This document shows, one piece after another, positions 15,837 to 24,599 of a stretch of DNA of 59,740 bases (position 1 is its first letter; each line of letters begins with the position of its first letter). A model generated the notes under the pieces. The model searched no databases, had not been told where the DNA came from, and worked only from the letters and a program-made list of their open reading frames with translations. The stretch lies in assembly GCA_031295385.1 (NCBI GenBank), contig JAUMOL010000003.1, positions 1 to 59,740 on the forward strand. Reading direction: 5' to 3'. A program made the translations under genes and the position numbers. The DNA is from Collinsella sp. (GTDB taxonomy: Bacteria; Actinomycetota; Coriobacteriia; Coriobacteriales; Coriobacteriaceae).

Positions 15837-17696
15837 TTACTGGGCAAACTGGCTGCGGTAGAGCTCGGCATAGAAGCCGCCTGCCGCCAGCAGCTCGTCG
15901 TGCGTGCCGCGCTCGATAATCTGGCCGTCGCGCATGACCAGAATGCAGTCGGCGTTGCGAATCGTGCTCAGGCGATGCGCCACGACAAAGCTTGTACGGC
16001 CGGCCATGAGCTCGTCGAATGCTGCCTGCACCTGCAGCTCGGTGCGTGTGTCGATACTCGAGGTCGCCTCGTCCAGCAGCAGAATCGCCGGGTCGGTGAG
16101 CATGACGCGTGCGATGCACAGCAGCTGCTTTTGGCCCTGGCTAAACGTGCCGCCGTCCTCGCCGATCACTGTATCGTAGCCGCCTGGCAGCTGCACGATA
16201 AACTTGTGCGCGTGCGCGCGCTTGGCCGCCTCGACAACCTGTTCGCGCGTGGCATCGGGACAACCATAGGCGATATTCTCCGCCACCGTGCCCTCGAACA
16301 GCCAAGTGTCCTGCAGCACCATGCCAAAGGCGCGGCGCAGGCTTGCGCGCGTGTAGTCACGCGAGGAACGGCCATCGACCGCAATGCGACCGGCATCGAT
16401 ATCGTAGAACCGCAGTAGCAGGTTGATGAGCGTCGTCTTTCCACAGCCCGTGGGACCGACCAGGGCAAAGCGCATGCCGGGCTTGGCCTCGACGCAGATG
16501 TCCTGCAACAGTTTGCGGTCGGACACGTAGCTAAAGTCCACATGCTCAAAGGCGACCTCGCCCTGCGGGGCGGCAAGTTCCACGGCATCCGCCGCATCGG
16601 GCTCCTGCTCGCGGGCATCGAGCAGCGCAAACATGCGGCGCGCCGAGGCATACGCCGTCTGGATTTGCGTGATGACGTTGGTGACCTCGTTGAACGGCTT
16701 GGTGTACTGGTTAGCATAGGACAGGAAGATCTGCACGCCGCCCACCGTAAGCGCCGCGGGCACGCCCGTGATCACGCCCACGCAGCCGATCGCAGCGACC
16801 ACGGCATAGATGATGTTATTGATAAAACGCGTACCGGGGTTGGAGAGCGAACCCATAAACTGCGCGCGCTCGCCCGCGGTGTAGAGCTCGGCATTGAGGG
16901 CATCGAAGCGTTGCTGAGCGTTCGAGCCATAGGCAAAGGCGTCGACAAGCTTCTGCTCGCCCACGTACTCCTCGATATGGCCGCCAAGCTGACCCTGAAT
17001 ACGCTGCTGCGCCGTAAAGCTTTTGTTGGAAAGCTTGGCGATGGCGCTGGCCGCAAAGATGGAGAGCGGCGTGACGAGCACCACCACGAGCGTCATGGTC
17101 AGGTTGATGGAAAGCATAAACGCGAGCGTGCCCACAATGGTGATAACGCCGGTGAAAAGCTGGGTAAAGCCCTGCAGCAGACCGTCGCCCACCTGGTCGA
17201 CGTCGTTGACCACGCGGCTCATAAGGTCGCCGTGGGCATGGCTGTCGATAAAGCTGAGCGGCATGCGGCTGAGCTTATCGCTCGCCTCCACGCGCATGTC
17301 GCACACCGTTTCGTAGGACAGGCGGTTGACGCAGTAGCCCTGCAGCCACTGGAAGGACGCTGCTCCCACCACGACGAGCGCGAGTTTGGTAACGAGCGGC
17401 AGCAGCGCATCGAAGTCCACCTGCCCGGCAGCAACGATCAGGTCGATGCCCGCGCCGATGAGAATAGGTGTGTAGAGCTGCAGAATCACCGAGATGGCGG
17501 CGCTCACAAACGACGCCGCAAACGAAATACGGTGCGGACGGACGTAGCCCATCAGGCGGCGGGTCACCGCGCCCACGGGATAGCGCTCAGGGTCGCCGGG
17601 CTGGCGCGGACCGTCGCCCAGGTCGTTGAGGTTATCGTTGCCGGACACGTTGGCCGTCATCGTGGCGACCGAACCGGAAGAAGTATACGGATTCAT
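15837..17696 (-). CDS. ABC exporter half-transporter, catalytic-site subunit
   Basis: Type IV (MDR-like) ABC exporter half, 619 residues: a six-helix membrane domain (about 50-340) followed by a nucleotide-binding domain. Walker A is GPTGCGKTTL, signature FSQGQKQLL, Walker B ILLLDEATSSID with the catalytic Glu, then the switch His in VAHRLST. Its start directly follows the TAG-TAA end of the preceding gene and has AAAGGAGG. With its neighbour (17697-19541) it should form a heterodimer. The neighbour has Asp in place of the catalytic Glu, so this subunit supplies the Walker B Glu. Substrate unknown. Confidence 0.9.
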   Translation of the reverse strand: MNPYTSSGSVATMTANVSGNDNLNDLGDGPRQPGDPERYPVGAVTRRLMGYVRPHRISFAASFVSAAISVILQLYTPILIGAGIDLIVAAGQVDFDALLPLVTKLALVVVGAASFQWLQGYCVNRLSYETVCDMRVEASDKLSRMPLSFIDSHAHGDLMSRVVNDVDQVGDGLLQGFTQLFTGVITIVGTLAFMLSINLTMTLVVVLVTPLSIFAASAIAKLSNKSFTAQQRIQGQLGGHIEEYVGEQKLVDAFAYGSNAQQRFDALNAELYTAGERAQFMGSLSNPGTRFINNIIYAVVAAIGCVGVITGVPAALTVGGVQIFLSYANQYTKPFNEVTNVITQIQTAYASARRMFALLDAREQEPDAADAVELAAPQGEVAFEHVDFSYVSDRKLLQDICVEAKPGMRFALVGPTGCGKTTLINLLLRFYDIDAGRIAVDGRSSRDYTRASLRRAFGMVLQDTWLFEGTVAENIAYGCPDATREQVVEAAKRAHAHKFIVQLPGGYDTVIGEDGGTFSQGQKQLLCIARVMLTDPAILLLDEATSSIDTRTELQVQAAFDELMAGRTSFVVAHRLSTIRNADCILVMRDGQIIERGTHDELLAAGGFYAELYRSQFAQ

Positions 17697-19541
17697 TTAG
17701 CAGCCCTCCTTTGCGCAGACGGATGCGGAGGCGGTTGGGGCGGACGCGGGCGCCGCACTCCCCTGCCGGCCCTCGAGCTCCTCGCGGCGCAACTGCGACT
17801 GGCAAATCTCGCGGTAGAGCTGGCAGGTCGTATAGAGCTCATCGTGCGCGCCCAGGCCCGCGACCGAACCGTGGTCGAGCACGCAGATCATGTCGGCATC
17901 GCGCACGGTCGAAACGCGCTGGCTTACGATCACCGTAGTCAGCGGCAGCCCGCCCTCGGCGGCACCGCGCACACTGCGCTCGCGGATGGCATGGCGAAGC
18001 GCCGCGTCGGTCTTAAAGTCGAGCGCCGAGGCAGAATCGTCCATGATCAATATCTGAGGCGAGCCCACCAGGGCACGCGCGATGGTCAGGCGCTGGCGTT
18101 GGCCACCGCTGAAGTTCTTACCGCCCGCCTCGACCGGGGCATCGAGCCCCTGCGGCTTGTTGCGCACGAACTCGCTCGCCTGCGCCATGTCGAGCGCCAC
18201 CCAGAGCTCCTCGTCGGTCGCAGCCTCGTCGCGCCAGGTCAGGTTGCTGCGGATGGTGCCGCTCACCAGCGACGCGCGCTGTGGAACGGTCGCGACCACA
18301 CGGCGCAGCTGGTCGAGCGGCCAGGTGCGCACGTCGGCGCCCATCACGCTCACGCTGCCGGTACTCGCATCGTACAGGCGCGGGATGAGCGAGACGAGCG
18401 TCGACTTACCGCTGCCCGTGCCGCCGATAATGCCGAGCGTCTTGCCCAGCGGCAGCTCCAGGGTCACATCGTTGACGGCGTTGGCAGCGCCGGCGCCAAA
18501 CGAGAAGCTCGCATGGCTCAAGCCCAGCGCAGGAACGGGAGCGACATTGCCCGGCTTGGGCAGCGCGACCGGCTGGTTGCCCTCGTCGGTGATGCTCGGC
18601 ACGCAATTGAGCACCTCGTTGATACGTGACGCACTGGCGCTCGCCTTGGTAAAGACCACGACCAGGTTGGCGACGTACACGATGGAGGTCAGGGTCTGCG
18701 TCATGTAGTTCACAAACGCCATGACCTGGCCCTGCGTGAGCTCGCCCACGTTGACCTGAATGCCGCCCACCCACAGGATGGCGCACACACCCAGGTTCAT
18801 CACCAAAAACGTCACGGGGTTGAGAACCGACGAGAGCTTGCCCACCGCGATGGCGGTATTGGCCTGGTCATCGGCGGCTTGGGCAAAACGCTCACGCTCG
18901 TGGCCCTCGCGCACAAAGGCGCGAACCACGCGGGCGCCCGAAAGCCCCTCGCGGCAAATGAGCGCGATGCGGTCGAGCTTTGCCTGCAGCTGCCTGTAGT
19001 ACGGAATGCAGCGCGCCATGACAAACCAAAACACCAGGCCGATGGCGGGCGTGCAAATCAAAAAGATGATGCCGAGCTTAAGGTCGATGGCAAGGGCCGC
19101 GCACATGGAGCCCACCGCCAGGAAGGGCCAGCGGATGAGCATGCGCACGCCCAGCGCCACAGCGAGCTGCACCTGGTTGACGTCGTTGGTGATACGCGTG
19201 ATGAGCGACGGCGTGCCAAAACGGTCGAGTTCGGCATAGCTCAGCTTGTTGATATGCTGGTAGAGCGCGCCACGAATGTCGGTGCCCATGCCCTGCGAGG
19301 TGAGCGCCGCCATCTTTTGGCAGACGAGCGTAAACGAGATGCCGATCACAGCCATGGCGCCAAGTACCATGCCGTAGTGGATAACGGCGTTGACATCGTG
19401 TGCGCCAATACCCTTATCGATCATCTGGGCAATCACCAGCGGCGTCAGCAGGTCAAAGATCACTTCGATCAGCTTACACGCAGGGCCAATCACCATATAC
19501 CGGCGAAACTTACCACCAAAACGCCTGAGCAGCTCAATCAT
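17697..19541 (-). CDS. ABC exporter half-transporter, degenerate-site subunit
   Basis: Partner of the gene at 15837-17696; the two are back to back with no gap. It is 614 residues with six membrane segments and an ATPase domain: Walker A GGTGSGKSTL, signature FSGGQRQRL, Walker B LIMDDSASALD. The residue after the Walker B Asp is Asp, not Glu, as seen in one half of many heterodimeric exporters. The ATG at 19541 has GGGAG; a longer frame reaches 19574 but has no better site. An inverted repeat (ACTTGGTA...TACCAAGT, 19692-19722) lies further upstream, between this operon and the divergent surface-protein gene. Confidence 0.9.
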   Translation of the reverse strand: MIELLRRFGGKFRRYMVIGPACKLIEVIFDLLTPLVIAQMIDKGIGAHDVNAVIHYGMVLGAMAVIGISFTLVCQKMAALTSQGMGTDIRGALYQHINKLSYAELDRFGTPSLITRITNDVNQVQLAVALGVRMLIRWPFLAVGSMCAALAIDLKLGIIFLICTPAIGLVFWFVMARCIPYYRQLQAKLDRIALICREGLSGARVVRAFVREGHERERFAQAADDQANTAIAVGKLSSVLNPVTFLVMNLGVCAILWVGGIQVNVGELTQGQVMAFVNYMTQTLTSIVYVANLVVVFTKASASASRINEVLNCVPSITDEGNQPVALPKPGNVAPVPALGLSHASFSFGAGAANAVNDVTLELPLGKTLGIIGGTGSGKSTLVSLIPRLYDASTGSVSVMGADVRTWPLDQLRRVVATVPQRASLVSGTIRSNLTWRDEAATDEELWVALDMAQASEFVRNKPQGLDAPVEAGGKNFSGGQRQRLTIARALVGSPQILIMDDSASALDFKTDAALRHAIRERSVRGAAEGGLPLTTVIVSQRVSTVRDADMICVLDHGSVAGLGAHDELYTTCQLYREICQSQLRREELEGRQGSAAPASAPTASASVCAKEGC

Positions 19542-19752
19542 GTATAGGCGCTCCCTATCATCATTCACACTCAATCCGAATCATGATAGTACGGTGAGCC
19601 CAAAAGAAGCGTAAACAACTCGTCATTTCTAATGGGATTCGGTTTCCAAAGAAGCGGAGAGGCGCGCACCCAGCCAGTGTCGGGTCGACCACTTGGTATA
19701 CTTGCATTAGTGCTACCAAGTTAGTCGCCGACCCTTGAAATGAGGTGCCGAG

Positions 19753-20819
19753 ATGAACGACATTCTCGCAAGAAGAGCAAGACGAGCAACTGTGGGCATC
19801 GCCCTTTCCGCGGCACTTGTCGCGGGAATCGCCCCGTAACGGCGATCGCTGCAGAAACCAGCGCCCCCACCGGTGCGGCCGTTTCGCAGACGAGCGCCGC
19901 CAACGGCAATTCGGGCGCCCCGCAGACAGAAGACGCGGCCGCCGCAAAAGAAAAAGCGTATGCAGCCATGCAGGAAGCGCTCAAAAACCTCGAGGCCGCA
20001 AAAGACGCCGCAGGTCCTGAGAAAATTGCGAGATTCAATGATGACATTACCCGTTTTCAAGAGTACCGCGAAAAGATGGCGGCGCAAGCCGCCGAAGGGA
20101 GGGAACTCCTTCCCACCATGCAAGCGGACGTCGATGCTGCCCAAGCCAAATACGACGGGGCCATCAACCGGGTAAGCGAGCTCCAGGCAGAATTAGAGAA
20201 GAAACATGAGATGCTTAAGACACTCGAAGCACTCGGCTACGAGGAGTTTGTCGAAACTACTAAACAGCAAATAAAGCAGTTGCACAGTGAGATCATATCG
20301 GCAAAAACGCACGTAAACTATTGCGAAACGGAGCTCCGCGAGTTCCAGTACCGCCTCAGAAGAGAGGAAAGACGAGTTAATGACTGTGAACGTGCTGTAG
20401 AGAAATATAAAGCCGATATCGACCGGTTCACAGCCTGGCGAGATGCGCTCCTCGACAATTTGAAAAAAGCGCAAACGGCCTATGACGACGCCTGCAAGGC
20501 ATACGAAGAGGCAAAGGCCGCGGCAGACAAGGCCACCTCGCCCGAGATAACGAAACCGACCGAGACGACGCCCCCCTCCGGCTCAACGCAACCCGCCGAG
20601 GCGACACCGCCCGTTGCCTCACCTGCAACCGGCAAAGACGCCCTACCAAGCTCCACCAAGCAGGCGAACTCGAGCAGCGGCAAGCAAGCAAATACGACCG
20701 CCGGCAAGCTCGCGAACACGGGCGACACAGCGCCGAGCGCAATCGCACTCGCAGCAGTCGCCGCCGCAGGGCTCGGAATAACCGCCACAGCCACACGCCG
20801 CATCAGGAACTCAAAATAG
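19753..20819 (+). pseudogene. coiled-coil sortase-anchored surface protein, frameshifted after signal peptide
   Basis: The ATG at 19753 opens a good signal peptide (MNDILARRARRATVGIAL, then SAALVAGIAP) that stops at TAA 19837. The -1 frame at that point continues as VTAIAAETSAPTG, giving an ideal AxA cleavage site, and stays open to 20819. One missing base in the CCCCG stretch explains both. The mature part is highly helical and charged (residues of about 60-240, coiled coil), then a Thr/Pro/Ser-rich spacer, LANTG motif, membrane segment and RRIRNSK tail. Without repair the anchored protein would lack its signal peptide. It may be a true pseudogene, a phase-variable gene, a recoded gene or a sequencing error. 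Confidence 0.75.
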
Positions 20820-20864
20820 CCGACAGAGCATTCTGCCTTCACCAATCCACAAGCCCAGAGACAA

Positions 20865-20908
20865 AAAGAGGCTCGTTTCCCCAACCTAGGGAAACGAGCC
20901 TCTTTAAC
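20865..20908 (+). terminator. rho-independent terminator
   Basis: Arms AAAGAGGCTCGTTTCC and GGAAACGAGCCTCTTT, 16 bp perfect, lie about 45 bp beyond the frameshifted surface-protein gene. A short T run ends it. Confidence 0.8.
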
Positions 20909-21058
20909 TGCAAAAATTCAAGCAACAGCACCGCCGCCGCTTGAACCACATAGCCTTCAATGCCCAGACAACACCAGCAAGTCGCATTCCGCAAGGGATA
21001 GATTTAATTAGATAAACGCGCCTTTACGGGTGATTTTTGGACGACGGGGCCCGGCCGG

Positions 21059-21133
21059 CGGCGAGGTGTTTGGTAGTCGAGCGATCCCGCAGGCGAAGCC
21101 GAGGACCAGCGAGACACCAAACACTTCACCGCC
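21059..21133. repeat. inverted repeat with GTGTTTGGT arms
   Basis: Left arm GGCGGCGAGGTGTTTGGT and right arm ACCAAACACTTCACCGCC pair over about 18 bp with G-T tolerated changes. The loop is about 38 nt. Confidence 0.6.
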
Positions 21134-21175
21134 TCCTGGACCGCGTAGCCATCGATGTTTTGGCAAAGCCAGCGA

Positions 21176-21275
21176 GCGCCACCCAGAGCGAACAAGTTGG
21201 CATGAAAAAGGCAAGGCATAGACCTTCTGGTCATGCCTTGCCTTTTGAATGACAAATTGTCGCTCTGGGTGGCGC
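21176..21275. repeat. nested inverted repeat next to SRP RNA
   Basis: A perfect 16-bp outer pair (GCGCCACCCAGAGCGA at 21176-21191; inverse at 21260-21275) surrounds an inner pair AAAAGGCAAGGCAT/ATGCCTTGCCTTTT. The inner part can serve as a terminator for the SRP RNA read on the minus strand. The layout resembles the nested-hairpin elements elsewhere but the core sequence is different. Confidence 0.65.
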
Positions 21276-21327
21276 GCAGCGTCGAGCATTGCGCGGTTTG
21301 GTAAAACCGCGCAAAAAGAAAGCCCGT

Positions 21328-21431
21328 GCGCTCGATGGATTCGGATGCCCGACAGAGGCTCCTTATGGCTGCTTCCTTCCGGACCTGACCAGATTCGGAA
21401 CATGTCGTCATCCGAACCCATCGAACGCGCT
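21328..21431 (-). ncRNA. ffs: signal recognition particle RNA (small bacterial type)
   Basis: The minus strand contains the conserved domain IV core CTGGTCAGGTCCGGAAGGAA followed by GCAGCCA, the asymmetric and symmetric loops bound by Ffh. Flanks GATGGGTTCGGATG and CATCCGAATCCATC pair to make the long distal helix, giving an RNA of about 100 nt without an Alu domain. It scaffolds co-translational membrane targeting. Ends are estimated from the helix and may be off by several bases. An AT-rich TAAGATATACC just upstream could be the -10 region. Confidence 0.9.
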
Positions 21432-21482
21432 AGGCGCTCGGTATATCTTACCTGCTCCCGCCCGCCAGAGCAAGGTAGCTAA

Positions 21483-21564
21483 TTTGGGACGGAGCTTTTT
21501 TGACTACTTTTGCAGCCCGATTGCCAGAGCAGCCAATGAGTAGTCAAAATAGTCCGATCCCAAA
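21483..21564. repeat. nested inverted repeat, TTTGGGA/TTTTGACTACT arms
   Basis: Outer arms TTTGGGACGGA and TCCGATCCCAAA surround a perfect 11-bp inner pair TTTTGACTACT (21497-21507) and AGTAGTCAAAA (21539-21549). Confidence 0.65.
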
Positions 21565-21598
21565 ATGACCGGCTTGGTGCCGCACCACAGAAAGGGCC

Positions 21599-21728
21599 CA
21601 TCTACTACGTTTAGGCCGCAGGGGTCAACCATAGCCGGCTTTTTCGAAAATCGGCAAGCTTTCTACCTGCGGTTTTGTTTTTGCAAATTCCGGGATGGTC
21701 GAAGGTGGCCGGTTTAACGTAGTAGATG
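21599..21728. repeat. long nested inverted repeat, CATCTACTACGTT arms
   Basis: Outer arms CATCTACTACGTTTA and TAACGTAGTAGATG pair over 14 bp. Inside are CCGCAGG (21617) with CCTGCGG (21666) and a weaker ACCATAGCCGG/CCGGGATGGT pair. Confidence 0.6.
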
Positions 21729-21794
21729 GCCGCATTTCGTGGCAAACGGTCCGACCCAAGACCCAAGGCAGCCAACCTCGAATGGCCATTCTCG

Positions 21795-21863
21795 AAGTTG
21801 CGGTGGAATACGGACTGAATTGGCACCTTAAAGGCAAAAACACTCCGTATTCCACCGCAACTT
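21795..21863. repeat. 20-bp perfect inverted repeat
   Basis: AAGTTGCGGTGGAATACGGA at 21795-21814 pairs exactly with its inverse at 21844-21863 across a 29-nt loop. It lies just beyond the stop of the TadA-glycerate kinase gene and may end its transcript, although no T run follows. Confidence 0.7.
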
Positions 21864-21878
21864 ATAGGGAGATAGGCC

Positions 21879-23660
21879 TTAGAGGCGAGCGAGGTCGTAG
21901 GCTTGGGCGGCTGATTCACCGGCGAAGATGAGGTTGGTTGTGGCTTCCTGAGGATTGAGCGCCTGGTCGAGAGGCATGGGCTTGCGGCAGATCGGAAGCA
22001 CCAAGTCGACGCCCTGCCCATACACCGCATCGAGGTTGTCAGCTCGACCGCCCACGACAGCAATCACCGGCTTGCCATATCGCTTCGCACGACGGGCTAC
22101 ACCCACCGGCGCCTTACCGGCGGCGGACTGCTCATCCATATTGCCCTCGCCTGTTATGACCAGGTCGGCATCGCGCACGAGCTCGTCAAACCCCACGAGA
22201 TCGAGCACCGTCTCCACACCCGAGCGTAGCTCCGCCCCGAGCGCCAGCAACGCCGCGCCCAAGCCACCGGCAGCACCCGCGCCGGGCACGCCGAGCACCG
22301 AGCCAAATGTCCGTACACCCTCGGGTGTGCGCAACAAACCCTGGGCTCGAGCTCCGGCAATCGCAGCGTCGAGCAAGCGACCGTAGCCGACCATCCAGCT
22401 GTCGTACCTGCGCAGTACCTCGGAATCCCGCGTCGGCAGGCCCTTCTGTCCGCCGAACACCGCAAGCGCGCCGCGAGGCCCTACGAGCGGATTCTCGACA
22501 TCGGAAAGCACAACGATACGAGCGTCATCCAAAGCCTGCAGCGCTGGCGCCAAATCAACGCTCGCCACCTGCTCAAGGCCTGCAAGACCGAGGGCGACAT
22601 CGCAGCCCCGATCATCGACCACACGCGCGCCCAGCGCCTGCAGCATGCCGGCGCCGCCGTCGTTGGTGGCACTGCCGCCCAAGCCAATATAGATAGTCTT
22701 TGCACCCGCGCGAACCGCATGAAGCATCAGTTCGCCCACGCCATAGGTTGTGGCCGCCAACGCTGCCGACTCCGTGCAGGATGAATACCCAATACTCGCC
22801 GCCTCGGCCATCTCAATTACAGCCGACTCGTGCTCGCCGTCCACCAGCATCCGGGCAGATACGCGGTCACCCAAGGGGCCTGCGACCTCGCAGGTCGAAA
22901 GCTCGCCACCACGCGCGGCGATGGCGTCGAGCGTCCCCTCGCCGCCATCCGCCAGCGGCAACGCGGCCACCTGAGCATCGGGCCAAACGCGGCGCACGCC
23001 TTCGGCAACCGCCGCCTCCGCCCGTGCACTCGACACGCTGCCCTTAAAGGAGTCGATCGCCAACAGCACACGGCGGGGCCGGCGGCACGCAGGACCAAAG
23101 TCAACCGCCGTGCCAGCATCCTCACCGGCACCTGCAAGCGCTGCGACGTGAGCGGCGTGTGCTTCAAGATCGGCCCCACAACCGCAATCAGCGCCGCCCG
23201 CTCCGCGCAGACCGCCAAAATAGCTACTCAGCAGCTCACGGCATTCATCCGCCAGGACCCCAGCCGTCACGTTAAACCGATGATTCAGGCGCGAGTCGGC
23301 ATTGAGGTCATACAGGGATCCCAGCGCGCCCGCCTTGGCATCAGCCGCGCCATACACGCAGCGCCCCACACGCGCGTTAACCATAAGCCCCGCACACATG
23401 CAGCATGGCTCGAGCGTCACGTAGACCGTGCAATCGGAAAGGCGCCAACGACCGAGCGACCGAGCGGCAGCGCACAGGGCCGCGAACTCTGCATGAGCCG
23501 AAGGATCCTGGTCGAGCTCGCGCCGATTGTGCGTCCTCGCGACGATCTCACCGTCGCGCACCACTACGGCTCCGATGGGCACCTCGCCCACCGCCGCGGC
23601 GTCGCGCGCCTCGGCCAGCGCCTCGCGCATGAACTTCTCGTCGATTTCGGTGATCGTCAT
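21879..23660 (-). CDS. fusion of tRNA adenosine deaminase TadA and glycerate kinase
   Basis: Two enzymes in one 593-residue frame. Residues 1-155 are TadA, which converts A34 to inosine in the anticodon of tRNA-Arg(ACG): HAE (His56, Glu58) and PCCMC (Cys86, Cys89) bind zinc. After a linker (about 152-195), residues 196-593 are a glycerate 2-kinase of the GlxK/GarK type: LLAIDSFKGSVSS, LPLADGGEGTLDAI, GLGGSATNDGGAGML, ITGEGNMDEQSAAGK. The frame is continuous and both halves keep their key residues. The ATG at 23660 has AAGG at good distance. TadA is normally a separate protein, and no functional link to glycerate is known to me. It is divergent from tRNA-Ser. Confidence 0.88.
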   Translation of the reverse strand: MTITEIDEKFMREALAEARDAAAVGEVPIGAVVVRDGEIVARTHNRRELDQDPSAHAEFAALCAAARSLGRWRLSDCTVYVTLEPCCMCAGLMVNARVGRCVYGAADAKAGALGSLYDLNADSRLNHRFNVTAGVLADECRELLSSYFGGLRGAGGADCGCGADLEAHAAHVAALAGAGEDAGTAVDFGPACRRPRRVLLAIDSFKGSVSSARAEAAVAEGVRRVWPDAQVAALPLADGGEGTLDAIAARGGELSTCEVAGPLGDRVSARMLVDGEHESAVIEMAEAASIGYSSCTESAALAATTYGVGELMLHAVRAGAKTIYIGLGGSATNDGGAGMLQALGARVVDDRGCDVALGLAGLEQVASVDLAPALQALDDARIVVLSDVENPLVGPRGALAVFGGQKGLPTRDSEVLRRYDSWMVGYGRLLDAAIAGARAQGLLRTPEGVRTFGSVLGVPGAGAAGGLGAALLALGAELRSGVETVLDLVGFDELVRDADLVITGEGNMDEQSAAGKAPVGVARRAKRYGKPVIAVVGGRADNLDAVYGQGVDLVLPICRKPMPLDQALNPQEATTNLIFAGESAAQAYDLARL

Positions 23661-23711
23661 CGTTCGCCTTCCCTGTTGCAAATTCAAAACGATGCTATCA
23701 TTACGACTCAT

Positions 23712-23801
23712 GGAGAGATGGCAGAGCGGTTGAATGCGGCGGTCTTGAAAACCGTTGAGCGCGAGAGCGTTCCGGGGGTTCGAATCCCCCTCTCTCCGCC
23801 A
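23712..23801 (+). tRNA. tRNA-Ser (anticodon UGA)
   Basis: Acceptor GGAGAGA pairs with TCTCTCC. The anticodon loop CTTGAAA gives UGA. A long variable arm precedes the T arm GGGGGTTCGAATCCCCC, as expected for a class II tRNA. CCA is encoded at 23799-23801. Confidence 0.95.
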
Positions 23802-23803
23802 CT

Positions 23804-24400
23804 TTAGTGATTCACCGGTGTCATGGTCCGCTCAAACAGTGCATCGACCACGTCGGCTATCTCGGGTCGACGCTCAAGATCGTGGCCCGATTCCCACCAT
23901 ATCGTGAAAAGTCGAATAATACCGCCGGCGACAAACTCAGACGTCGTCTCAAGTGACACGGGGGCCAGGGCATCCTCGGCAAGCACGTTCATCACACGCT
24001 CGCGGATGGAGCGGGCAATGCGGTCGCAAATAACGTTGGTCAACATGCCCGACATGCTGCTTGCCAAAATGTTATCCATGAGCCGCTCGTGCGCCAGAAT
24101 CAAATCCATGGCATCGTCCAAAATCGCGTGCCGAAGCGCGCGCACGTCCTCGGCAGACACTGCGCCGGCCTCATCGGGCTGTTTTTGCGGCAAGCCCGAC
24201 ATGAGCTCATCGATATAAAAGGCAAAGTAATCGTTCTTGTCGCGAAAGTGCTTGTAGAACGTCGTGCGGCGAATCATGGCGCGGTCGCACAGCATGGCAA
24301 CCGTCAGGTCCTCAAAACGACGCTCCTCGAGAAGCTCGGTGAAGGCATCGAAAAGGGCGCGGTAGGTTTTCTTAATGCGAAGGTCCACTGGTATCGCCAT
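23804..24400 (-). CDS. TetR-family transcriptional regulator
   Basis: A 198-residue regulator. The N-terminal DNA-binding domain is clear: IKKTYRALFDAFTELLEERRFEDLTVAMLCDRAMIRRTTFYKHFRDK, where the recognition helix is around MIRRTTFYKHF. The rest is an all-helical ligand or dimerisation domain of the kind seen in TetR proteins with C-terminal YIDELMS-type starts. The ATG at 24400 is chosen because the domain begins there; the upstream frame encodes low-complexity sequence. It is convergent with tRNA-Ser and divergent from lemA, so it might control itself and lemA. Ligand unknown. Confidence 0.82.
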   Translation of the reverse strand: MAIPVDLRIKKTYRALFDAFTELLEERRFEDLTVAMLCDRAMIRRTTFYKHFRDKNDYFAFYIDELMSGLPQKQPDEAGAVSAEDVRALRHAILDDAMDLILAHERLMDNILASSMSGMLTNVICDRIARSIRERVMNVLAEDALAPVSLETTSEFVAGGIIRLFTIWWESGHDLERRPEIADVVDALFERTMTPVNH

Positions 24401-24599
24401 CCTCAGGGCAAAGACAACACTCGTCAATCTGTCGCATATCTTACACCTGTACCTCGCGCGCTTTGCCCCGGTGCCGGCCCCGCCGAAAACACAACGCTTA
24501 CCGGAAAGTTCGGCACGGCAAAACGTTGCGGGTATACTAGTAGCGTTATACCAACGGCAGCTGGCGCATGCCGCCGCGGCCATTCGAAACGGAGACATC

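Larger units (their letters stand above)
20909..21327. other. non-coding stretch with two nested hairpins
   Basis: No supported gene. Two nested inverted repeats fill most of it (listed separately). Two short stretches, near 20930-20970 and 21130-21160, can both be read on the minus strand as a similar peptide (GIEGYVVQAA and NIDGYAVQEA). That may be a decayed coding remnant. Nothing else is recognised. Confidence 0.5.
21432..21878. other. non-coding stretch with three inverted repeats
   Basis: No supported gene between the SRP RNA and the end of the TadA-glycerate kinase gene. Three unrelated inverted repeats at 21483-21564, 21599-21728 and 21795-21863 account for more than half of it. Confidence 0.6.

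Noticed and set aside
16542..18629. 695-codon frame on the plus strand
   Set aside because: Antisense to both ABC exporter genes, with the composition of a shadow frame (His/Arg/Ala/Gly-rich) and no recognisable motif.
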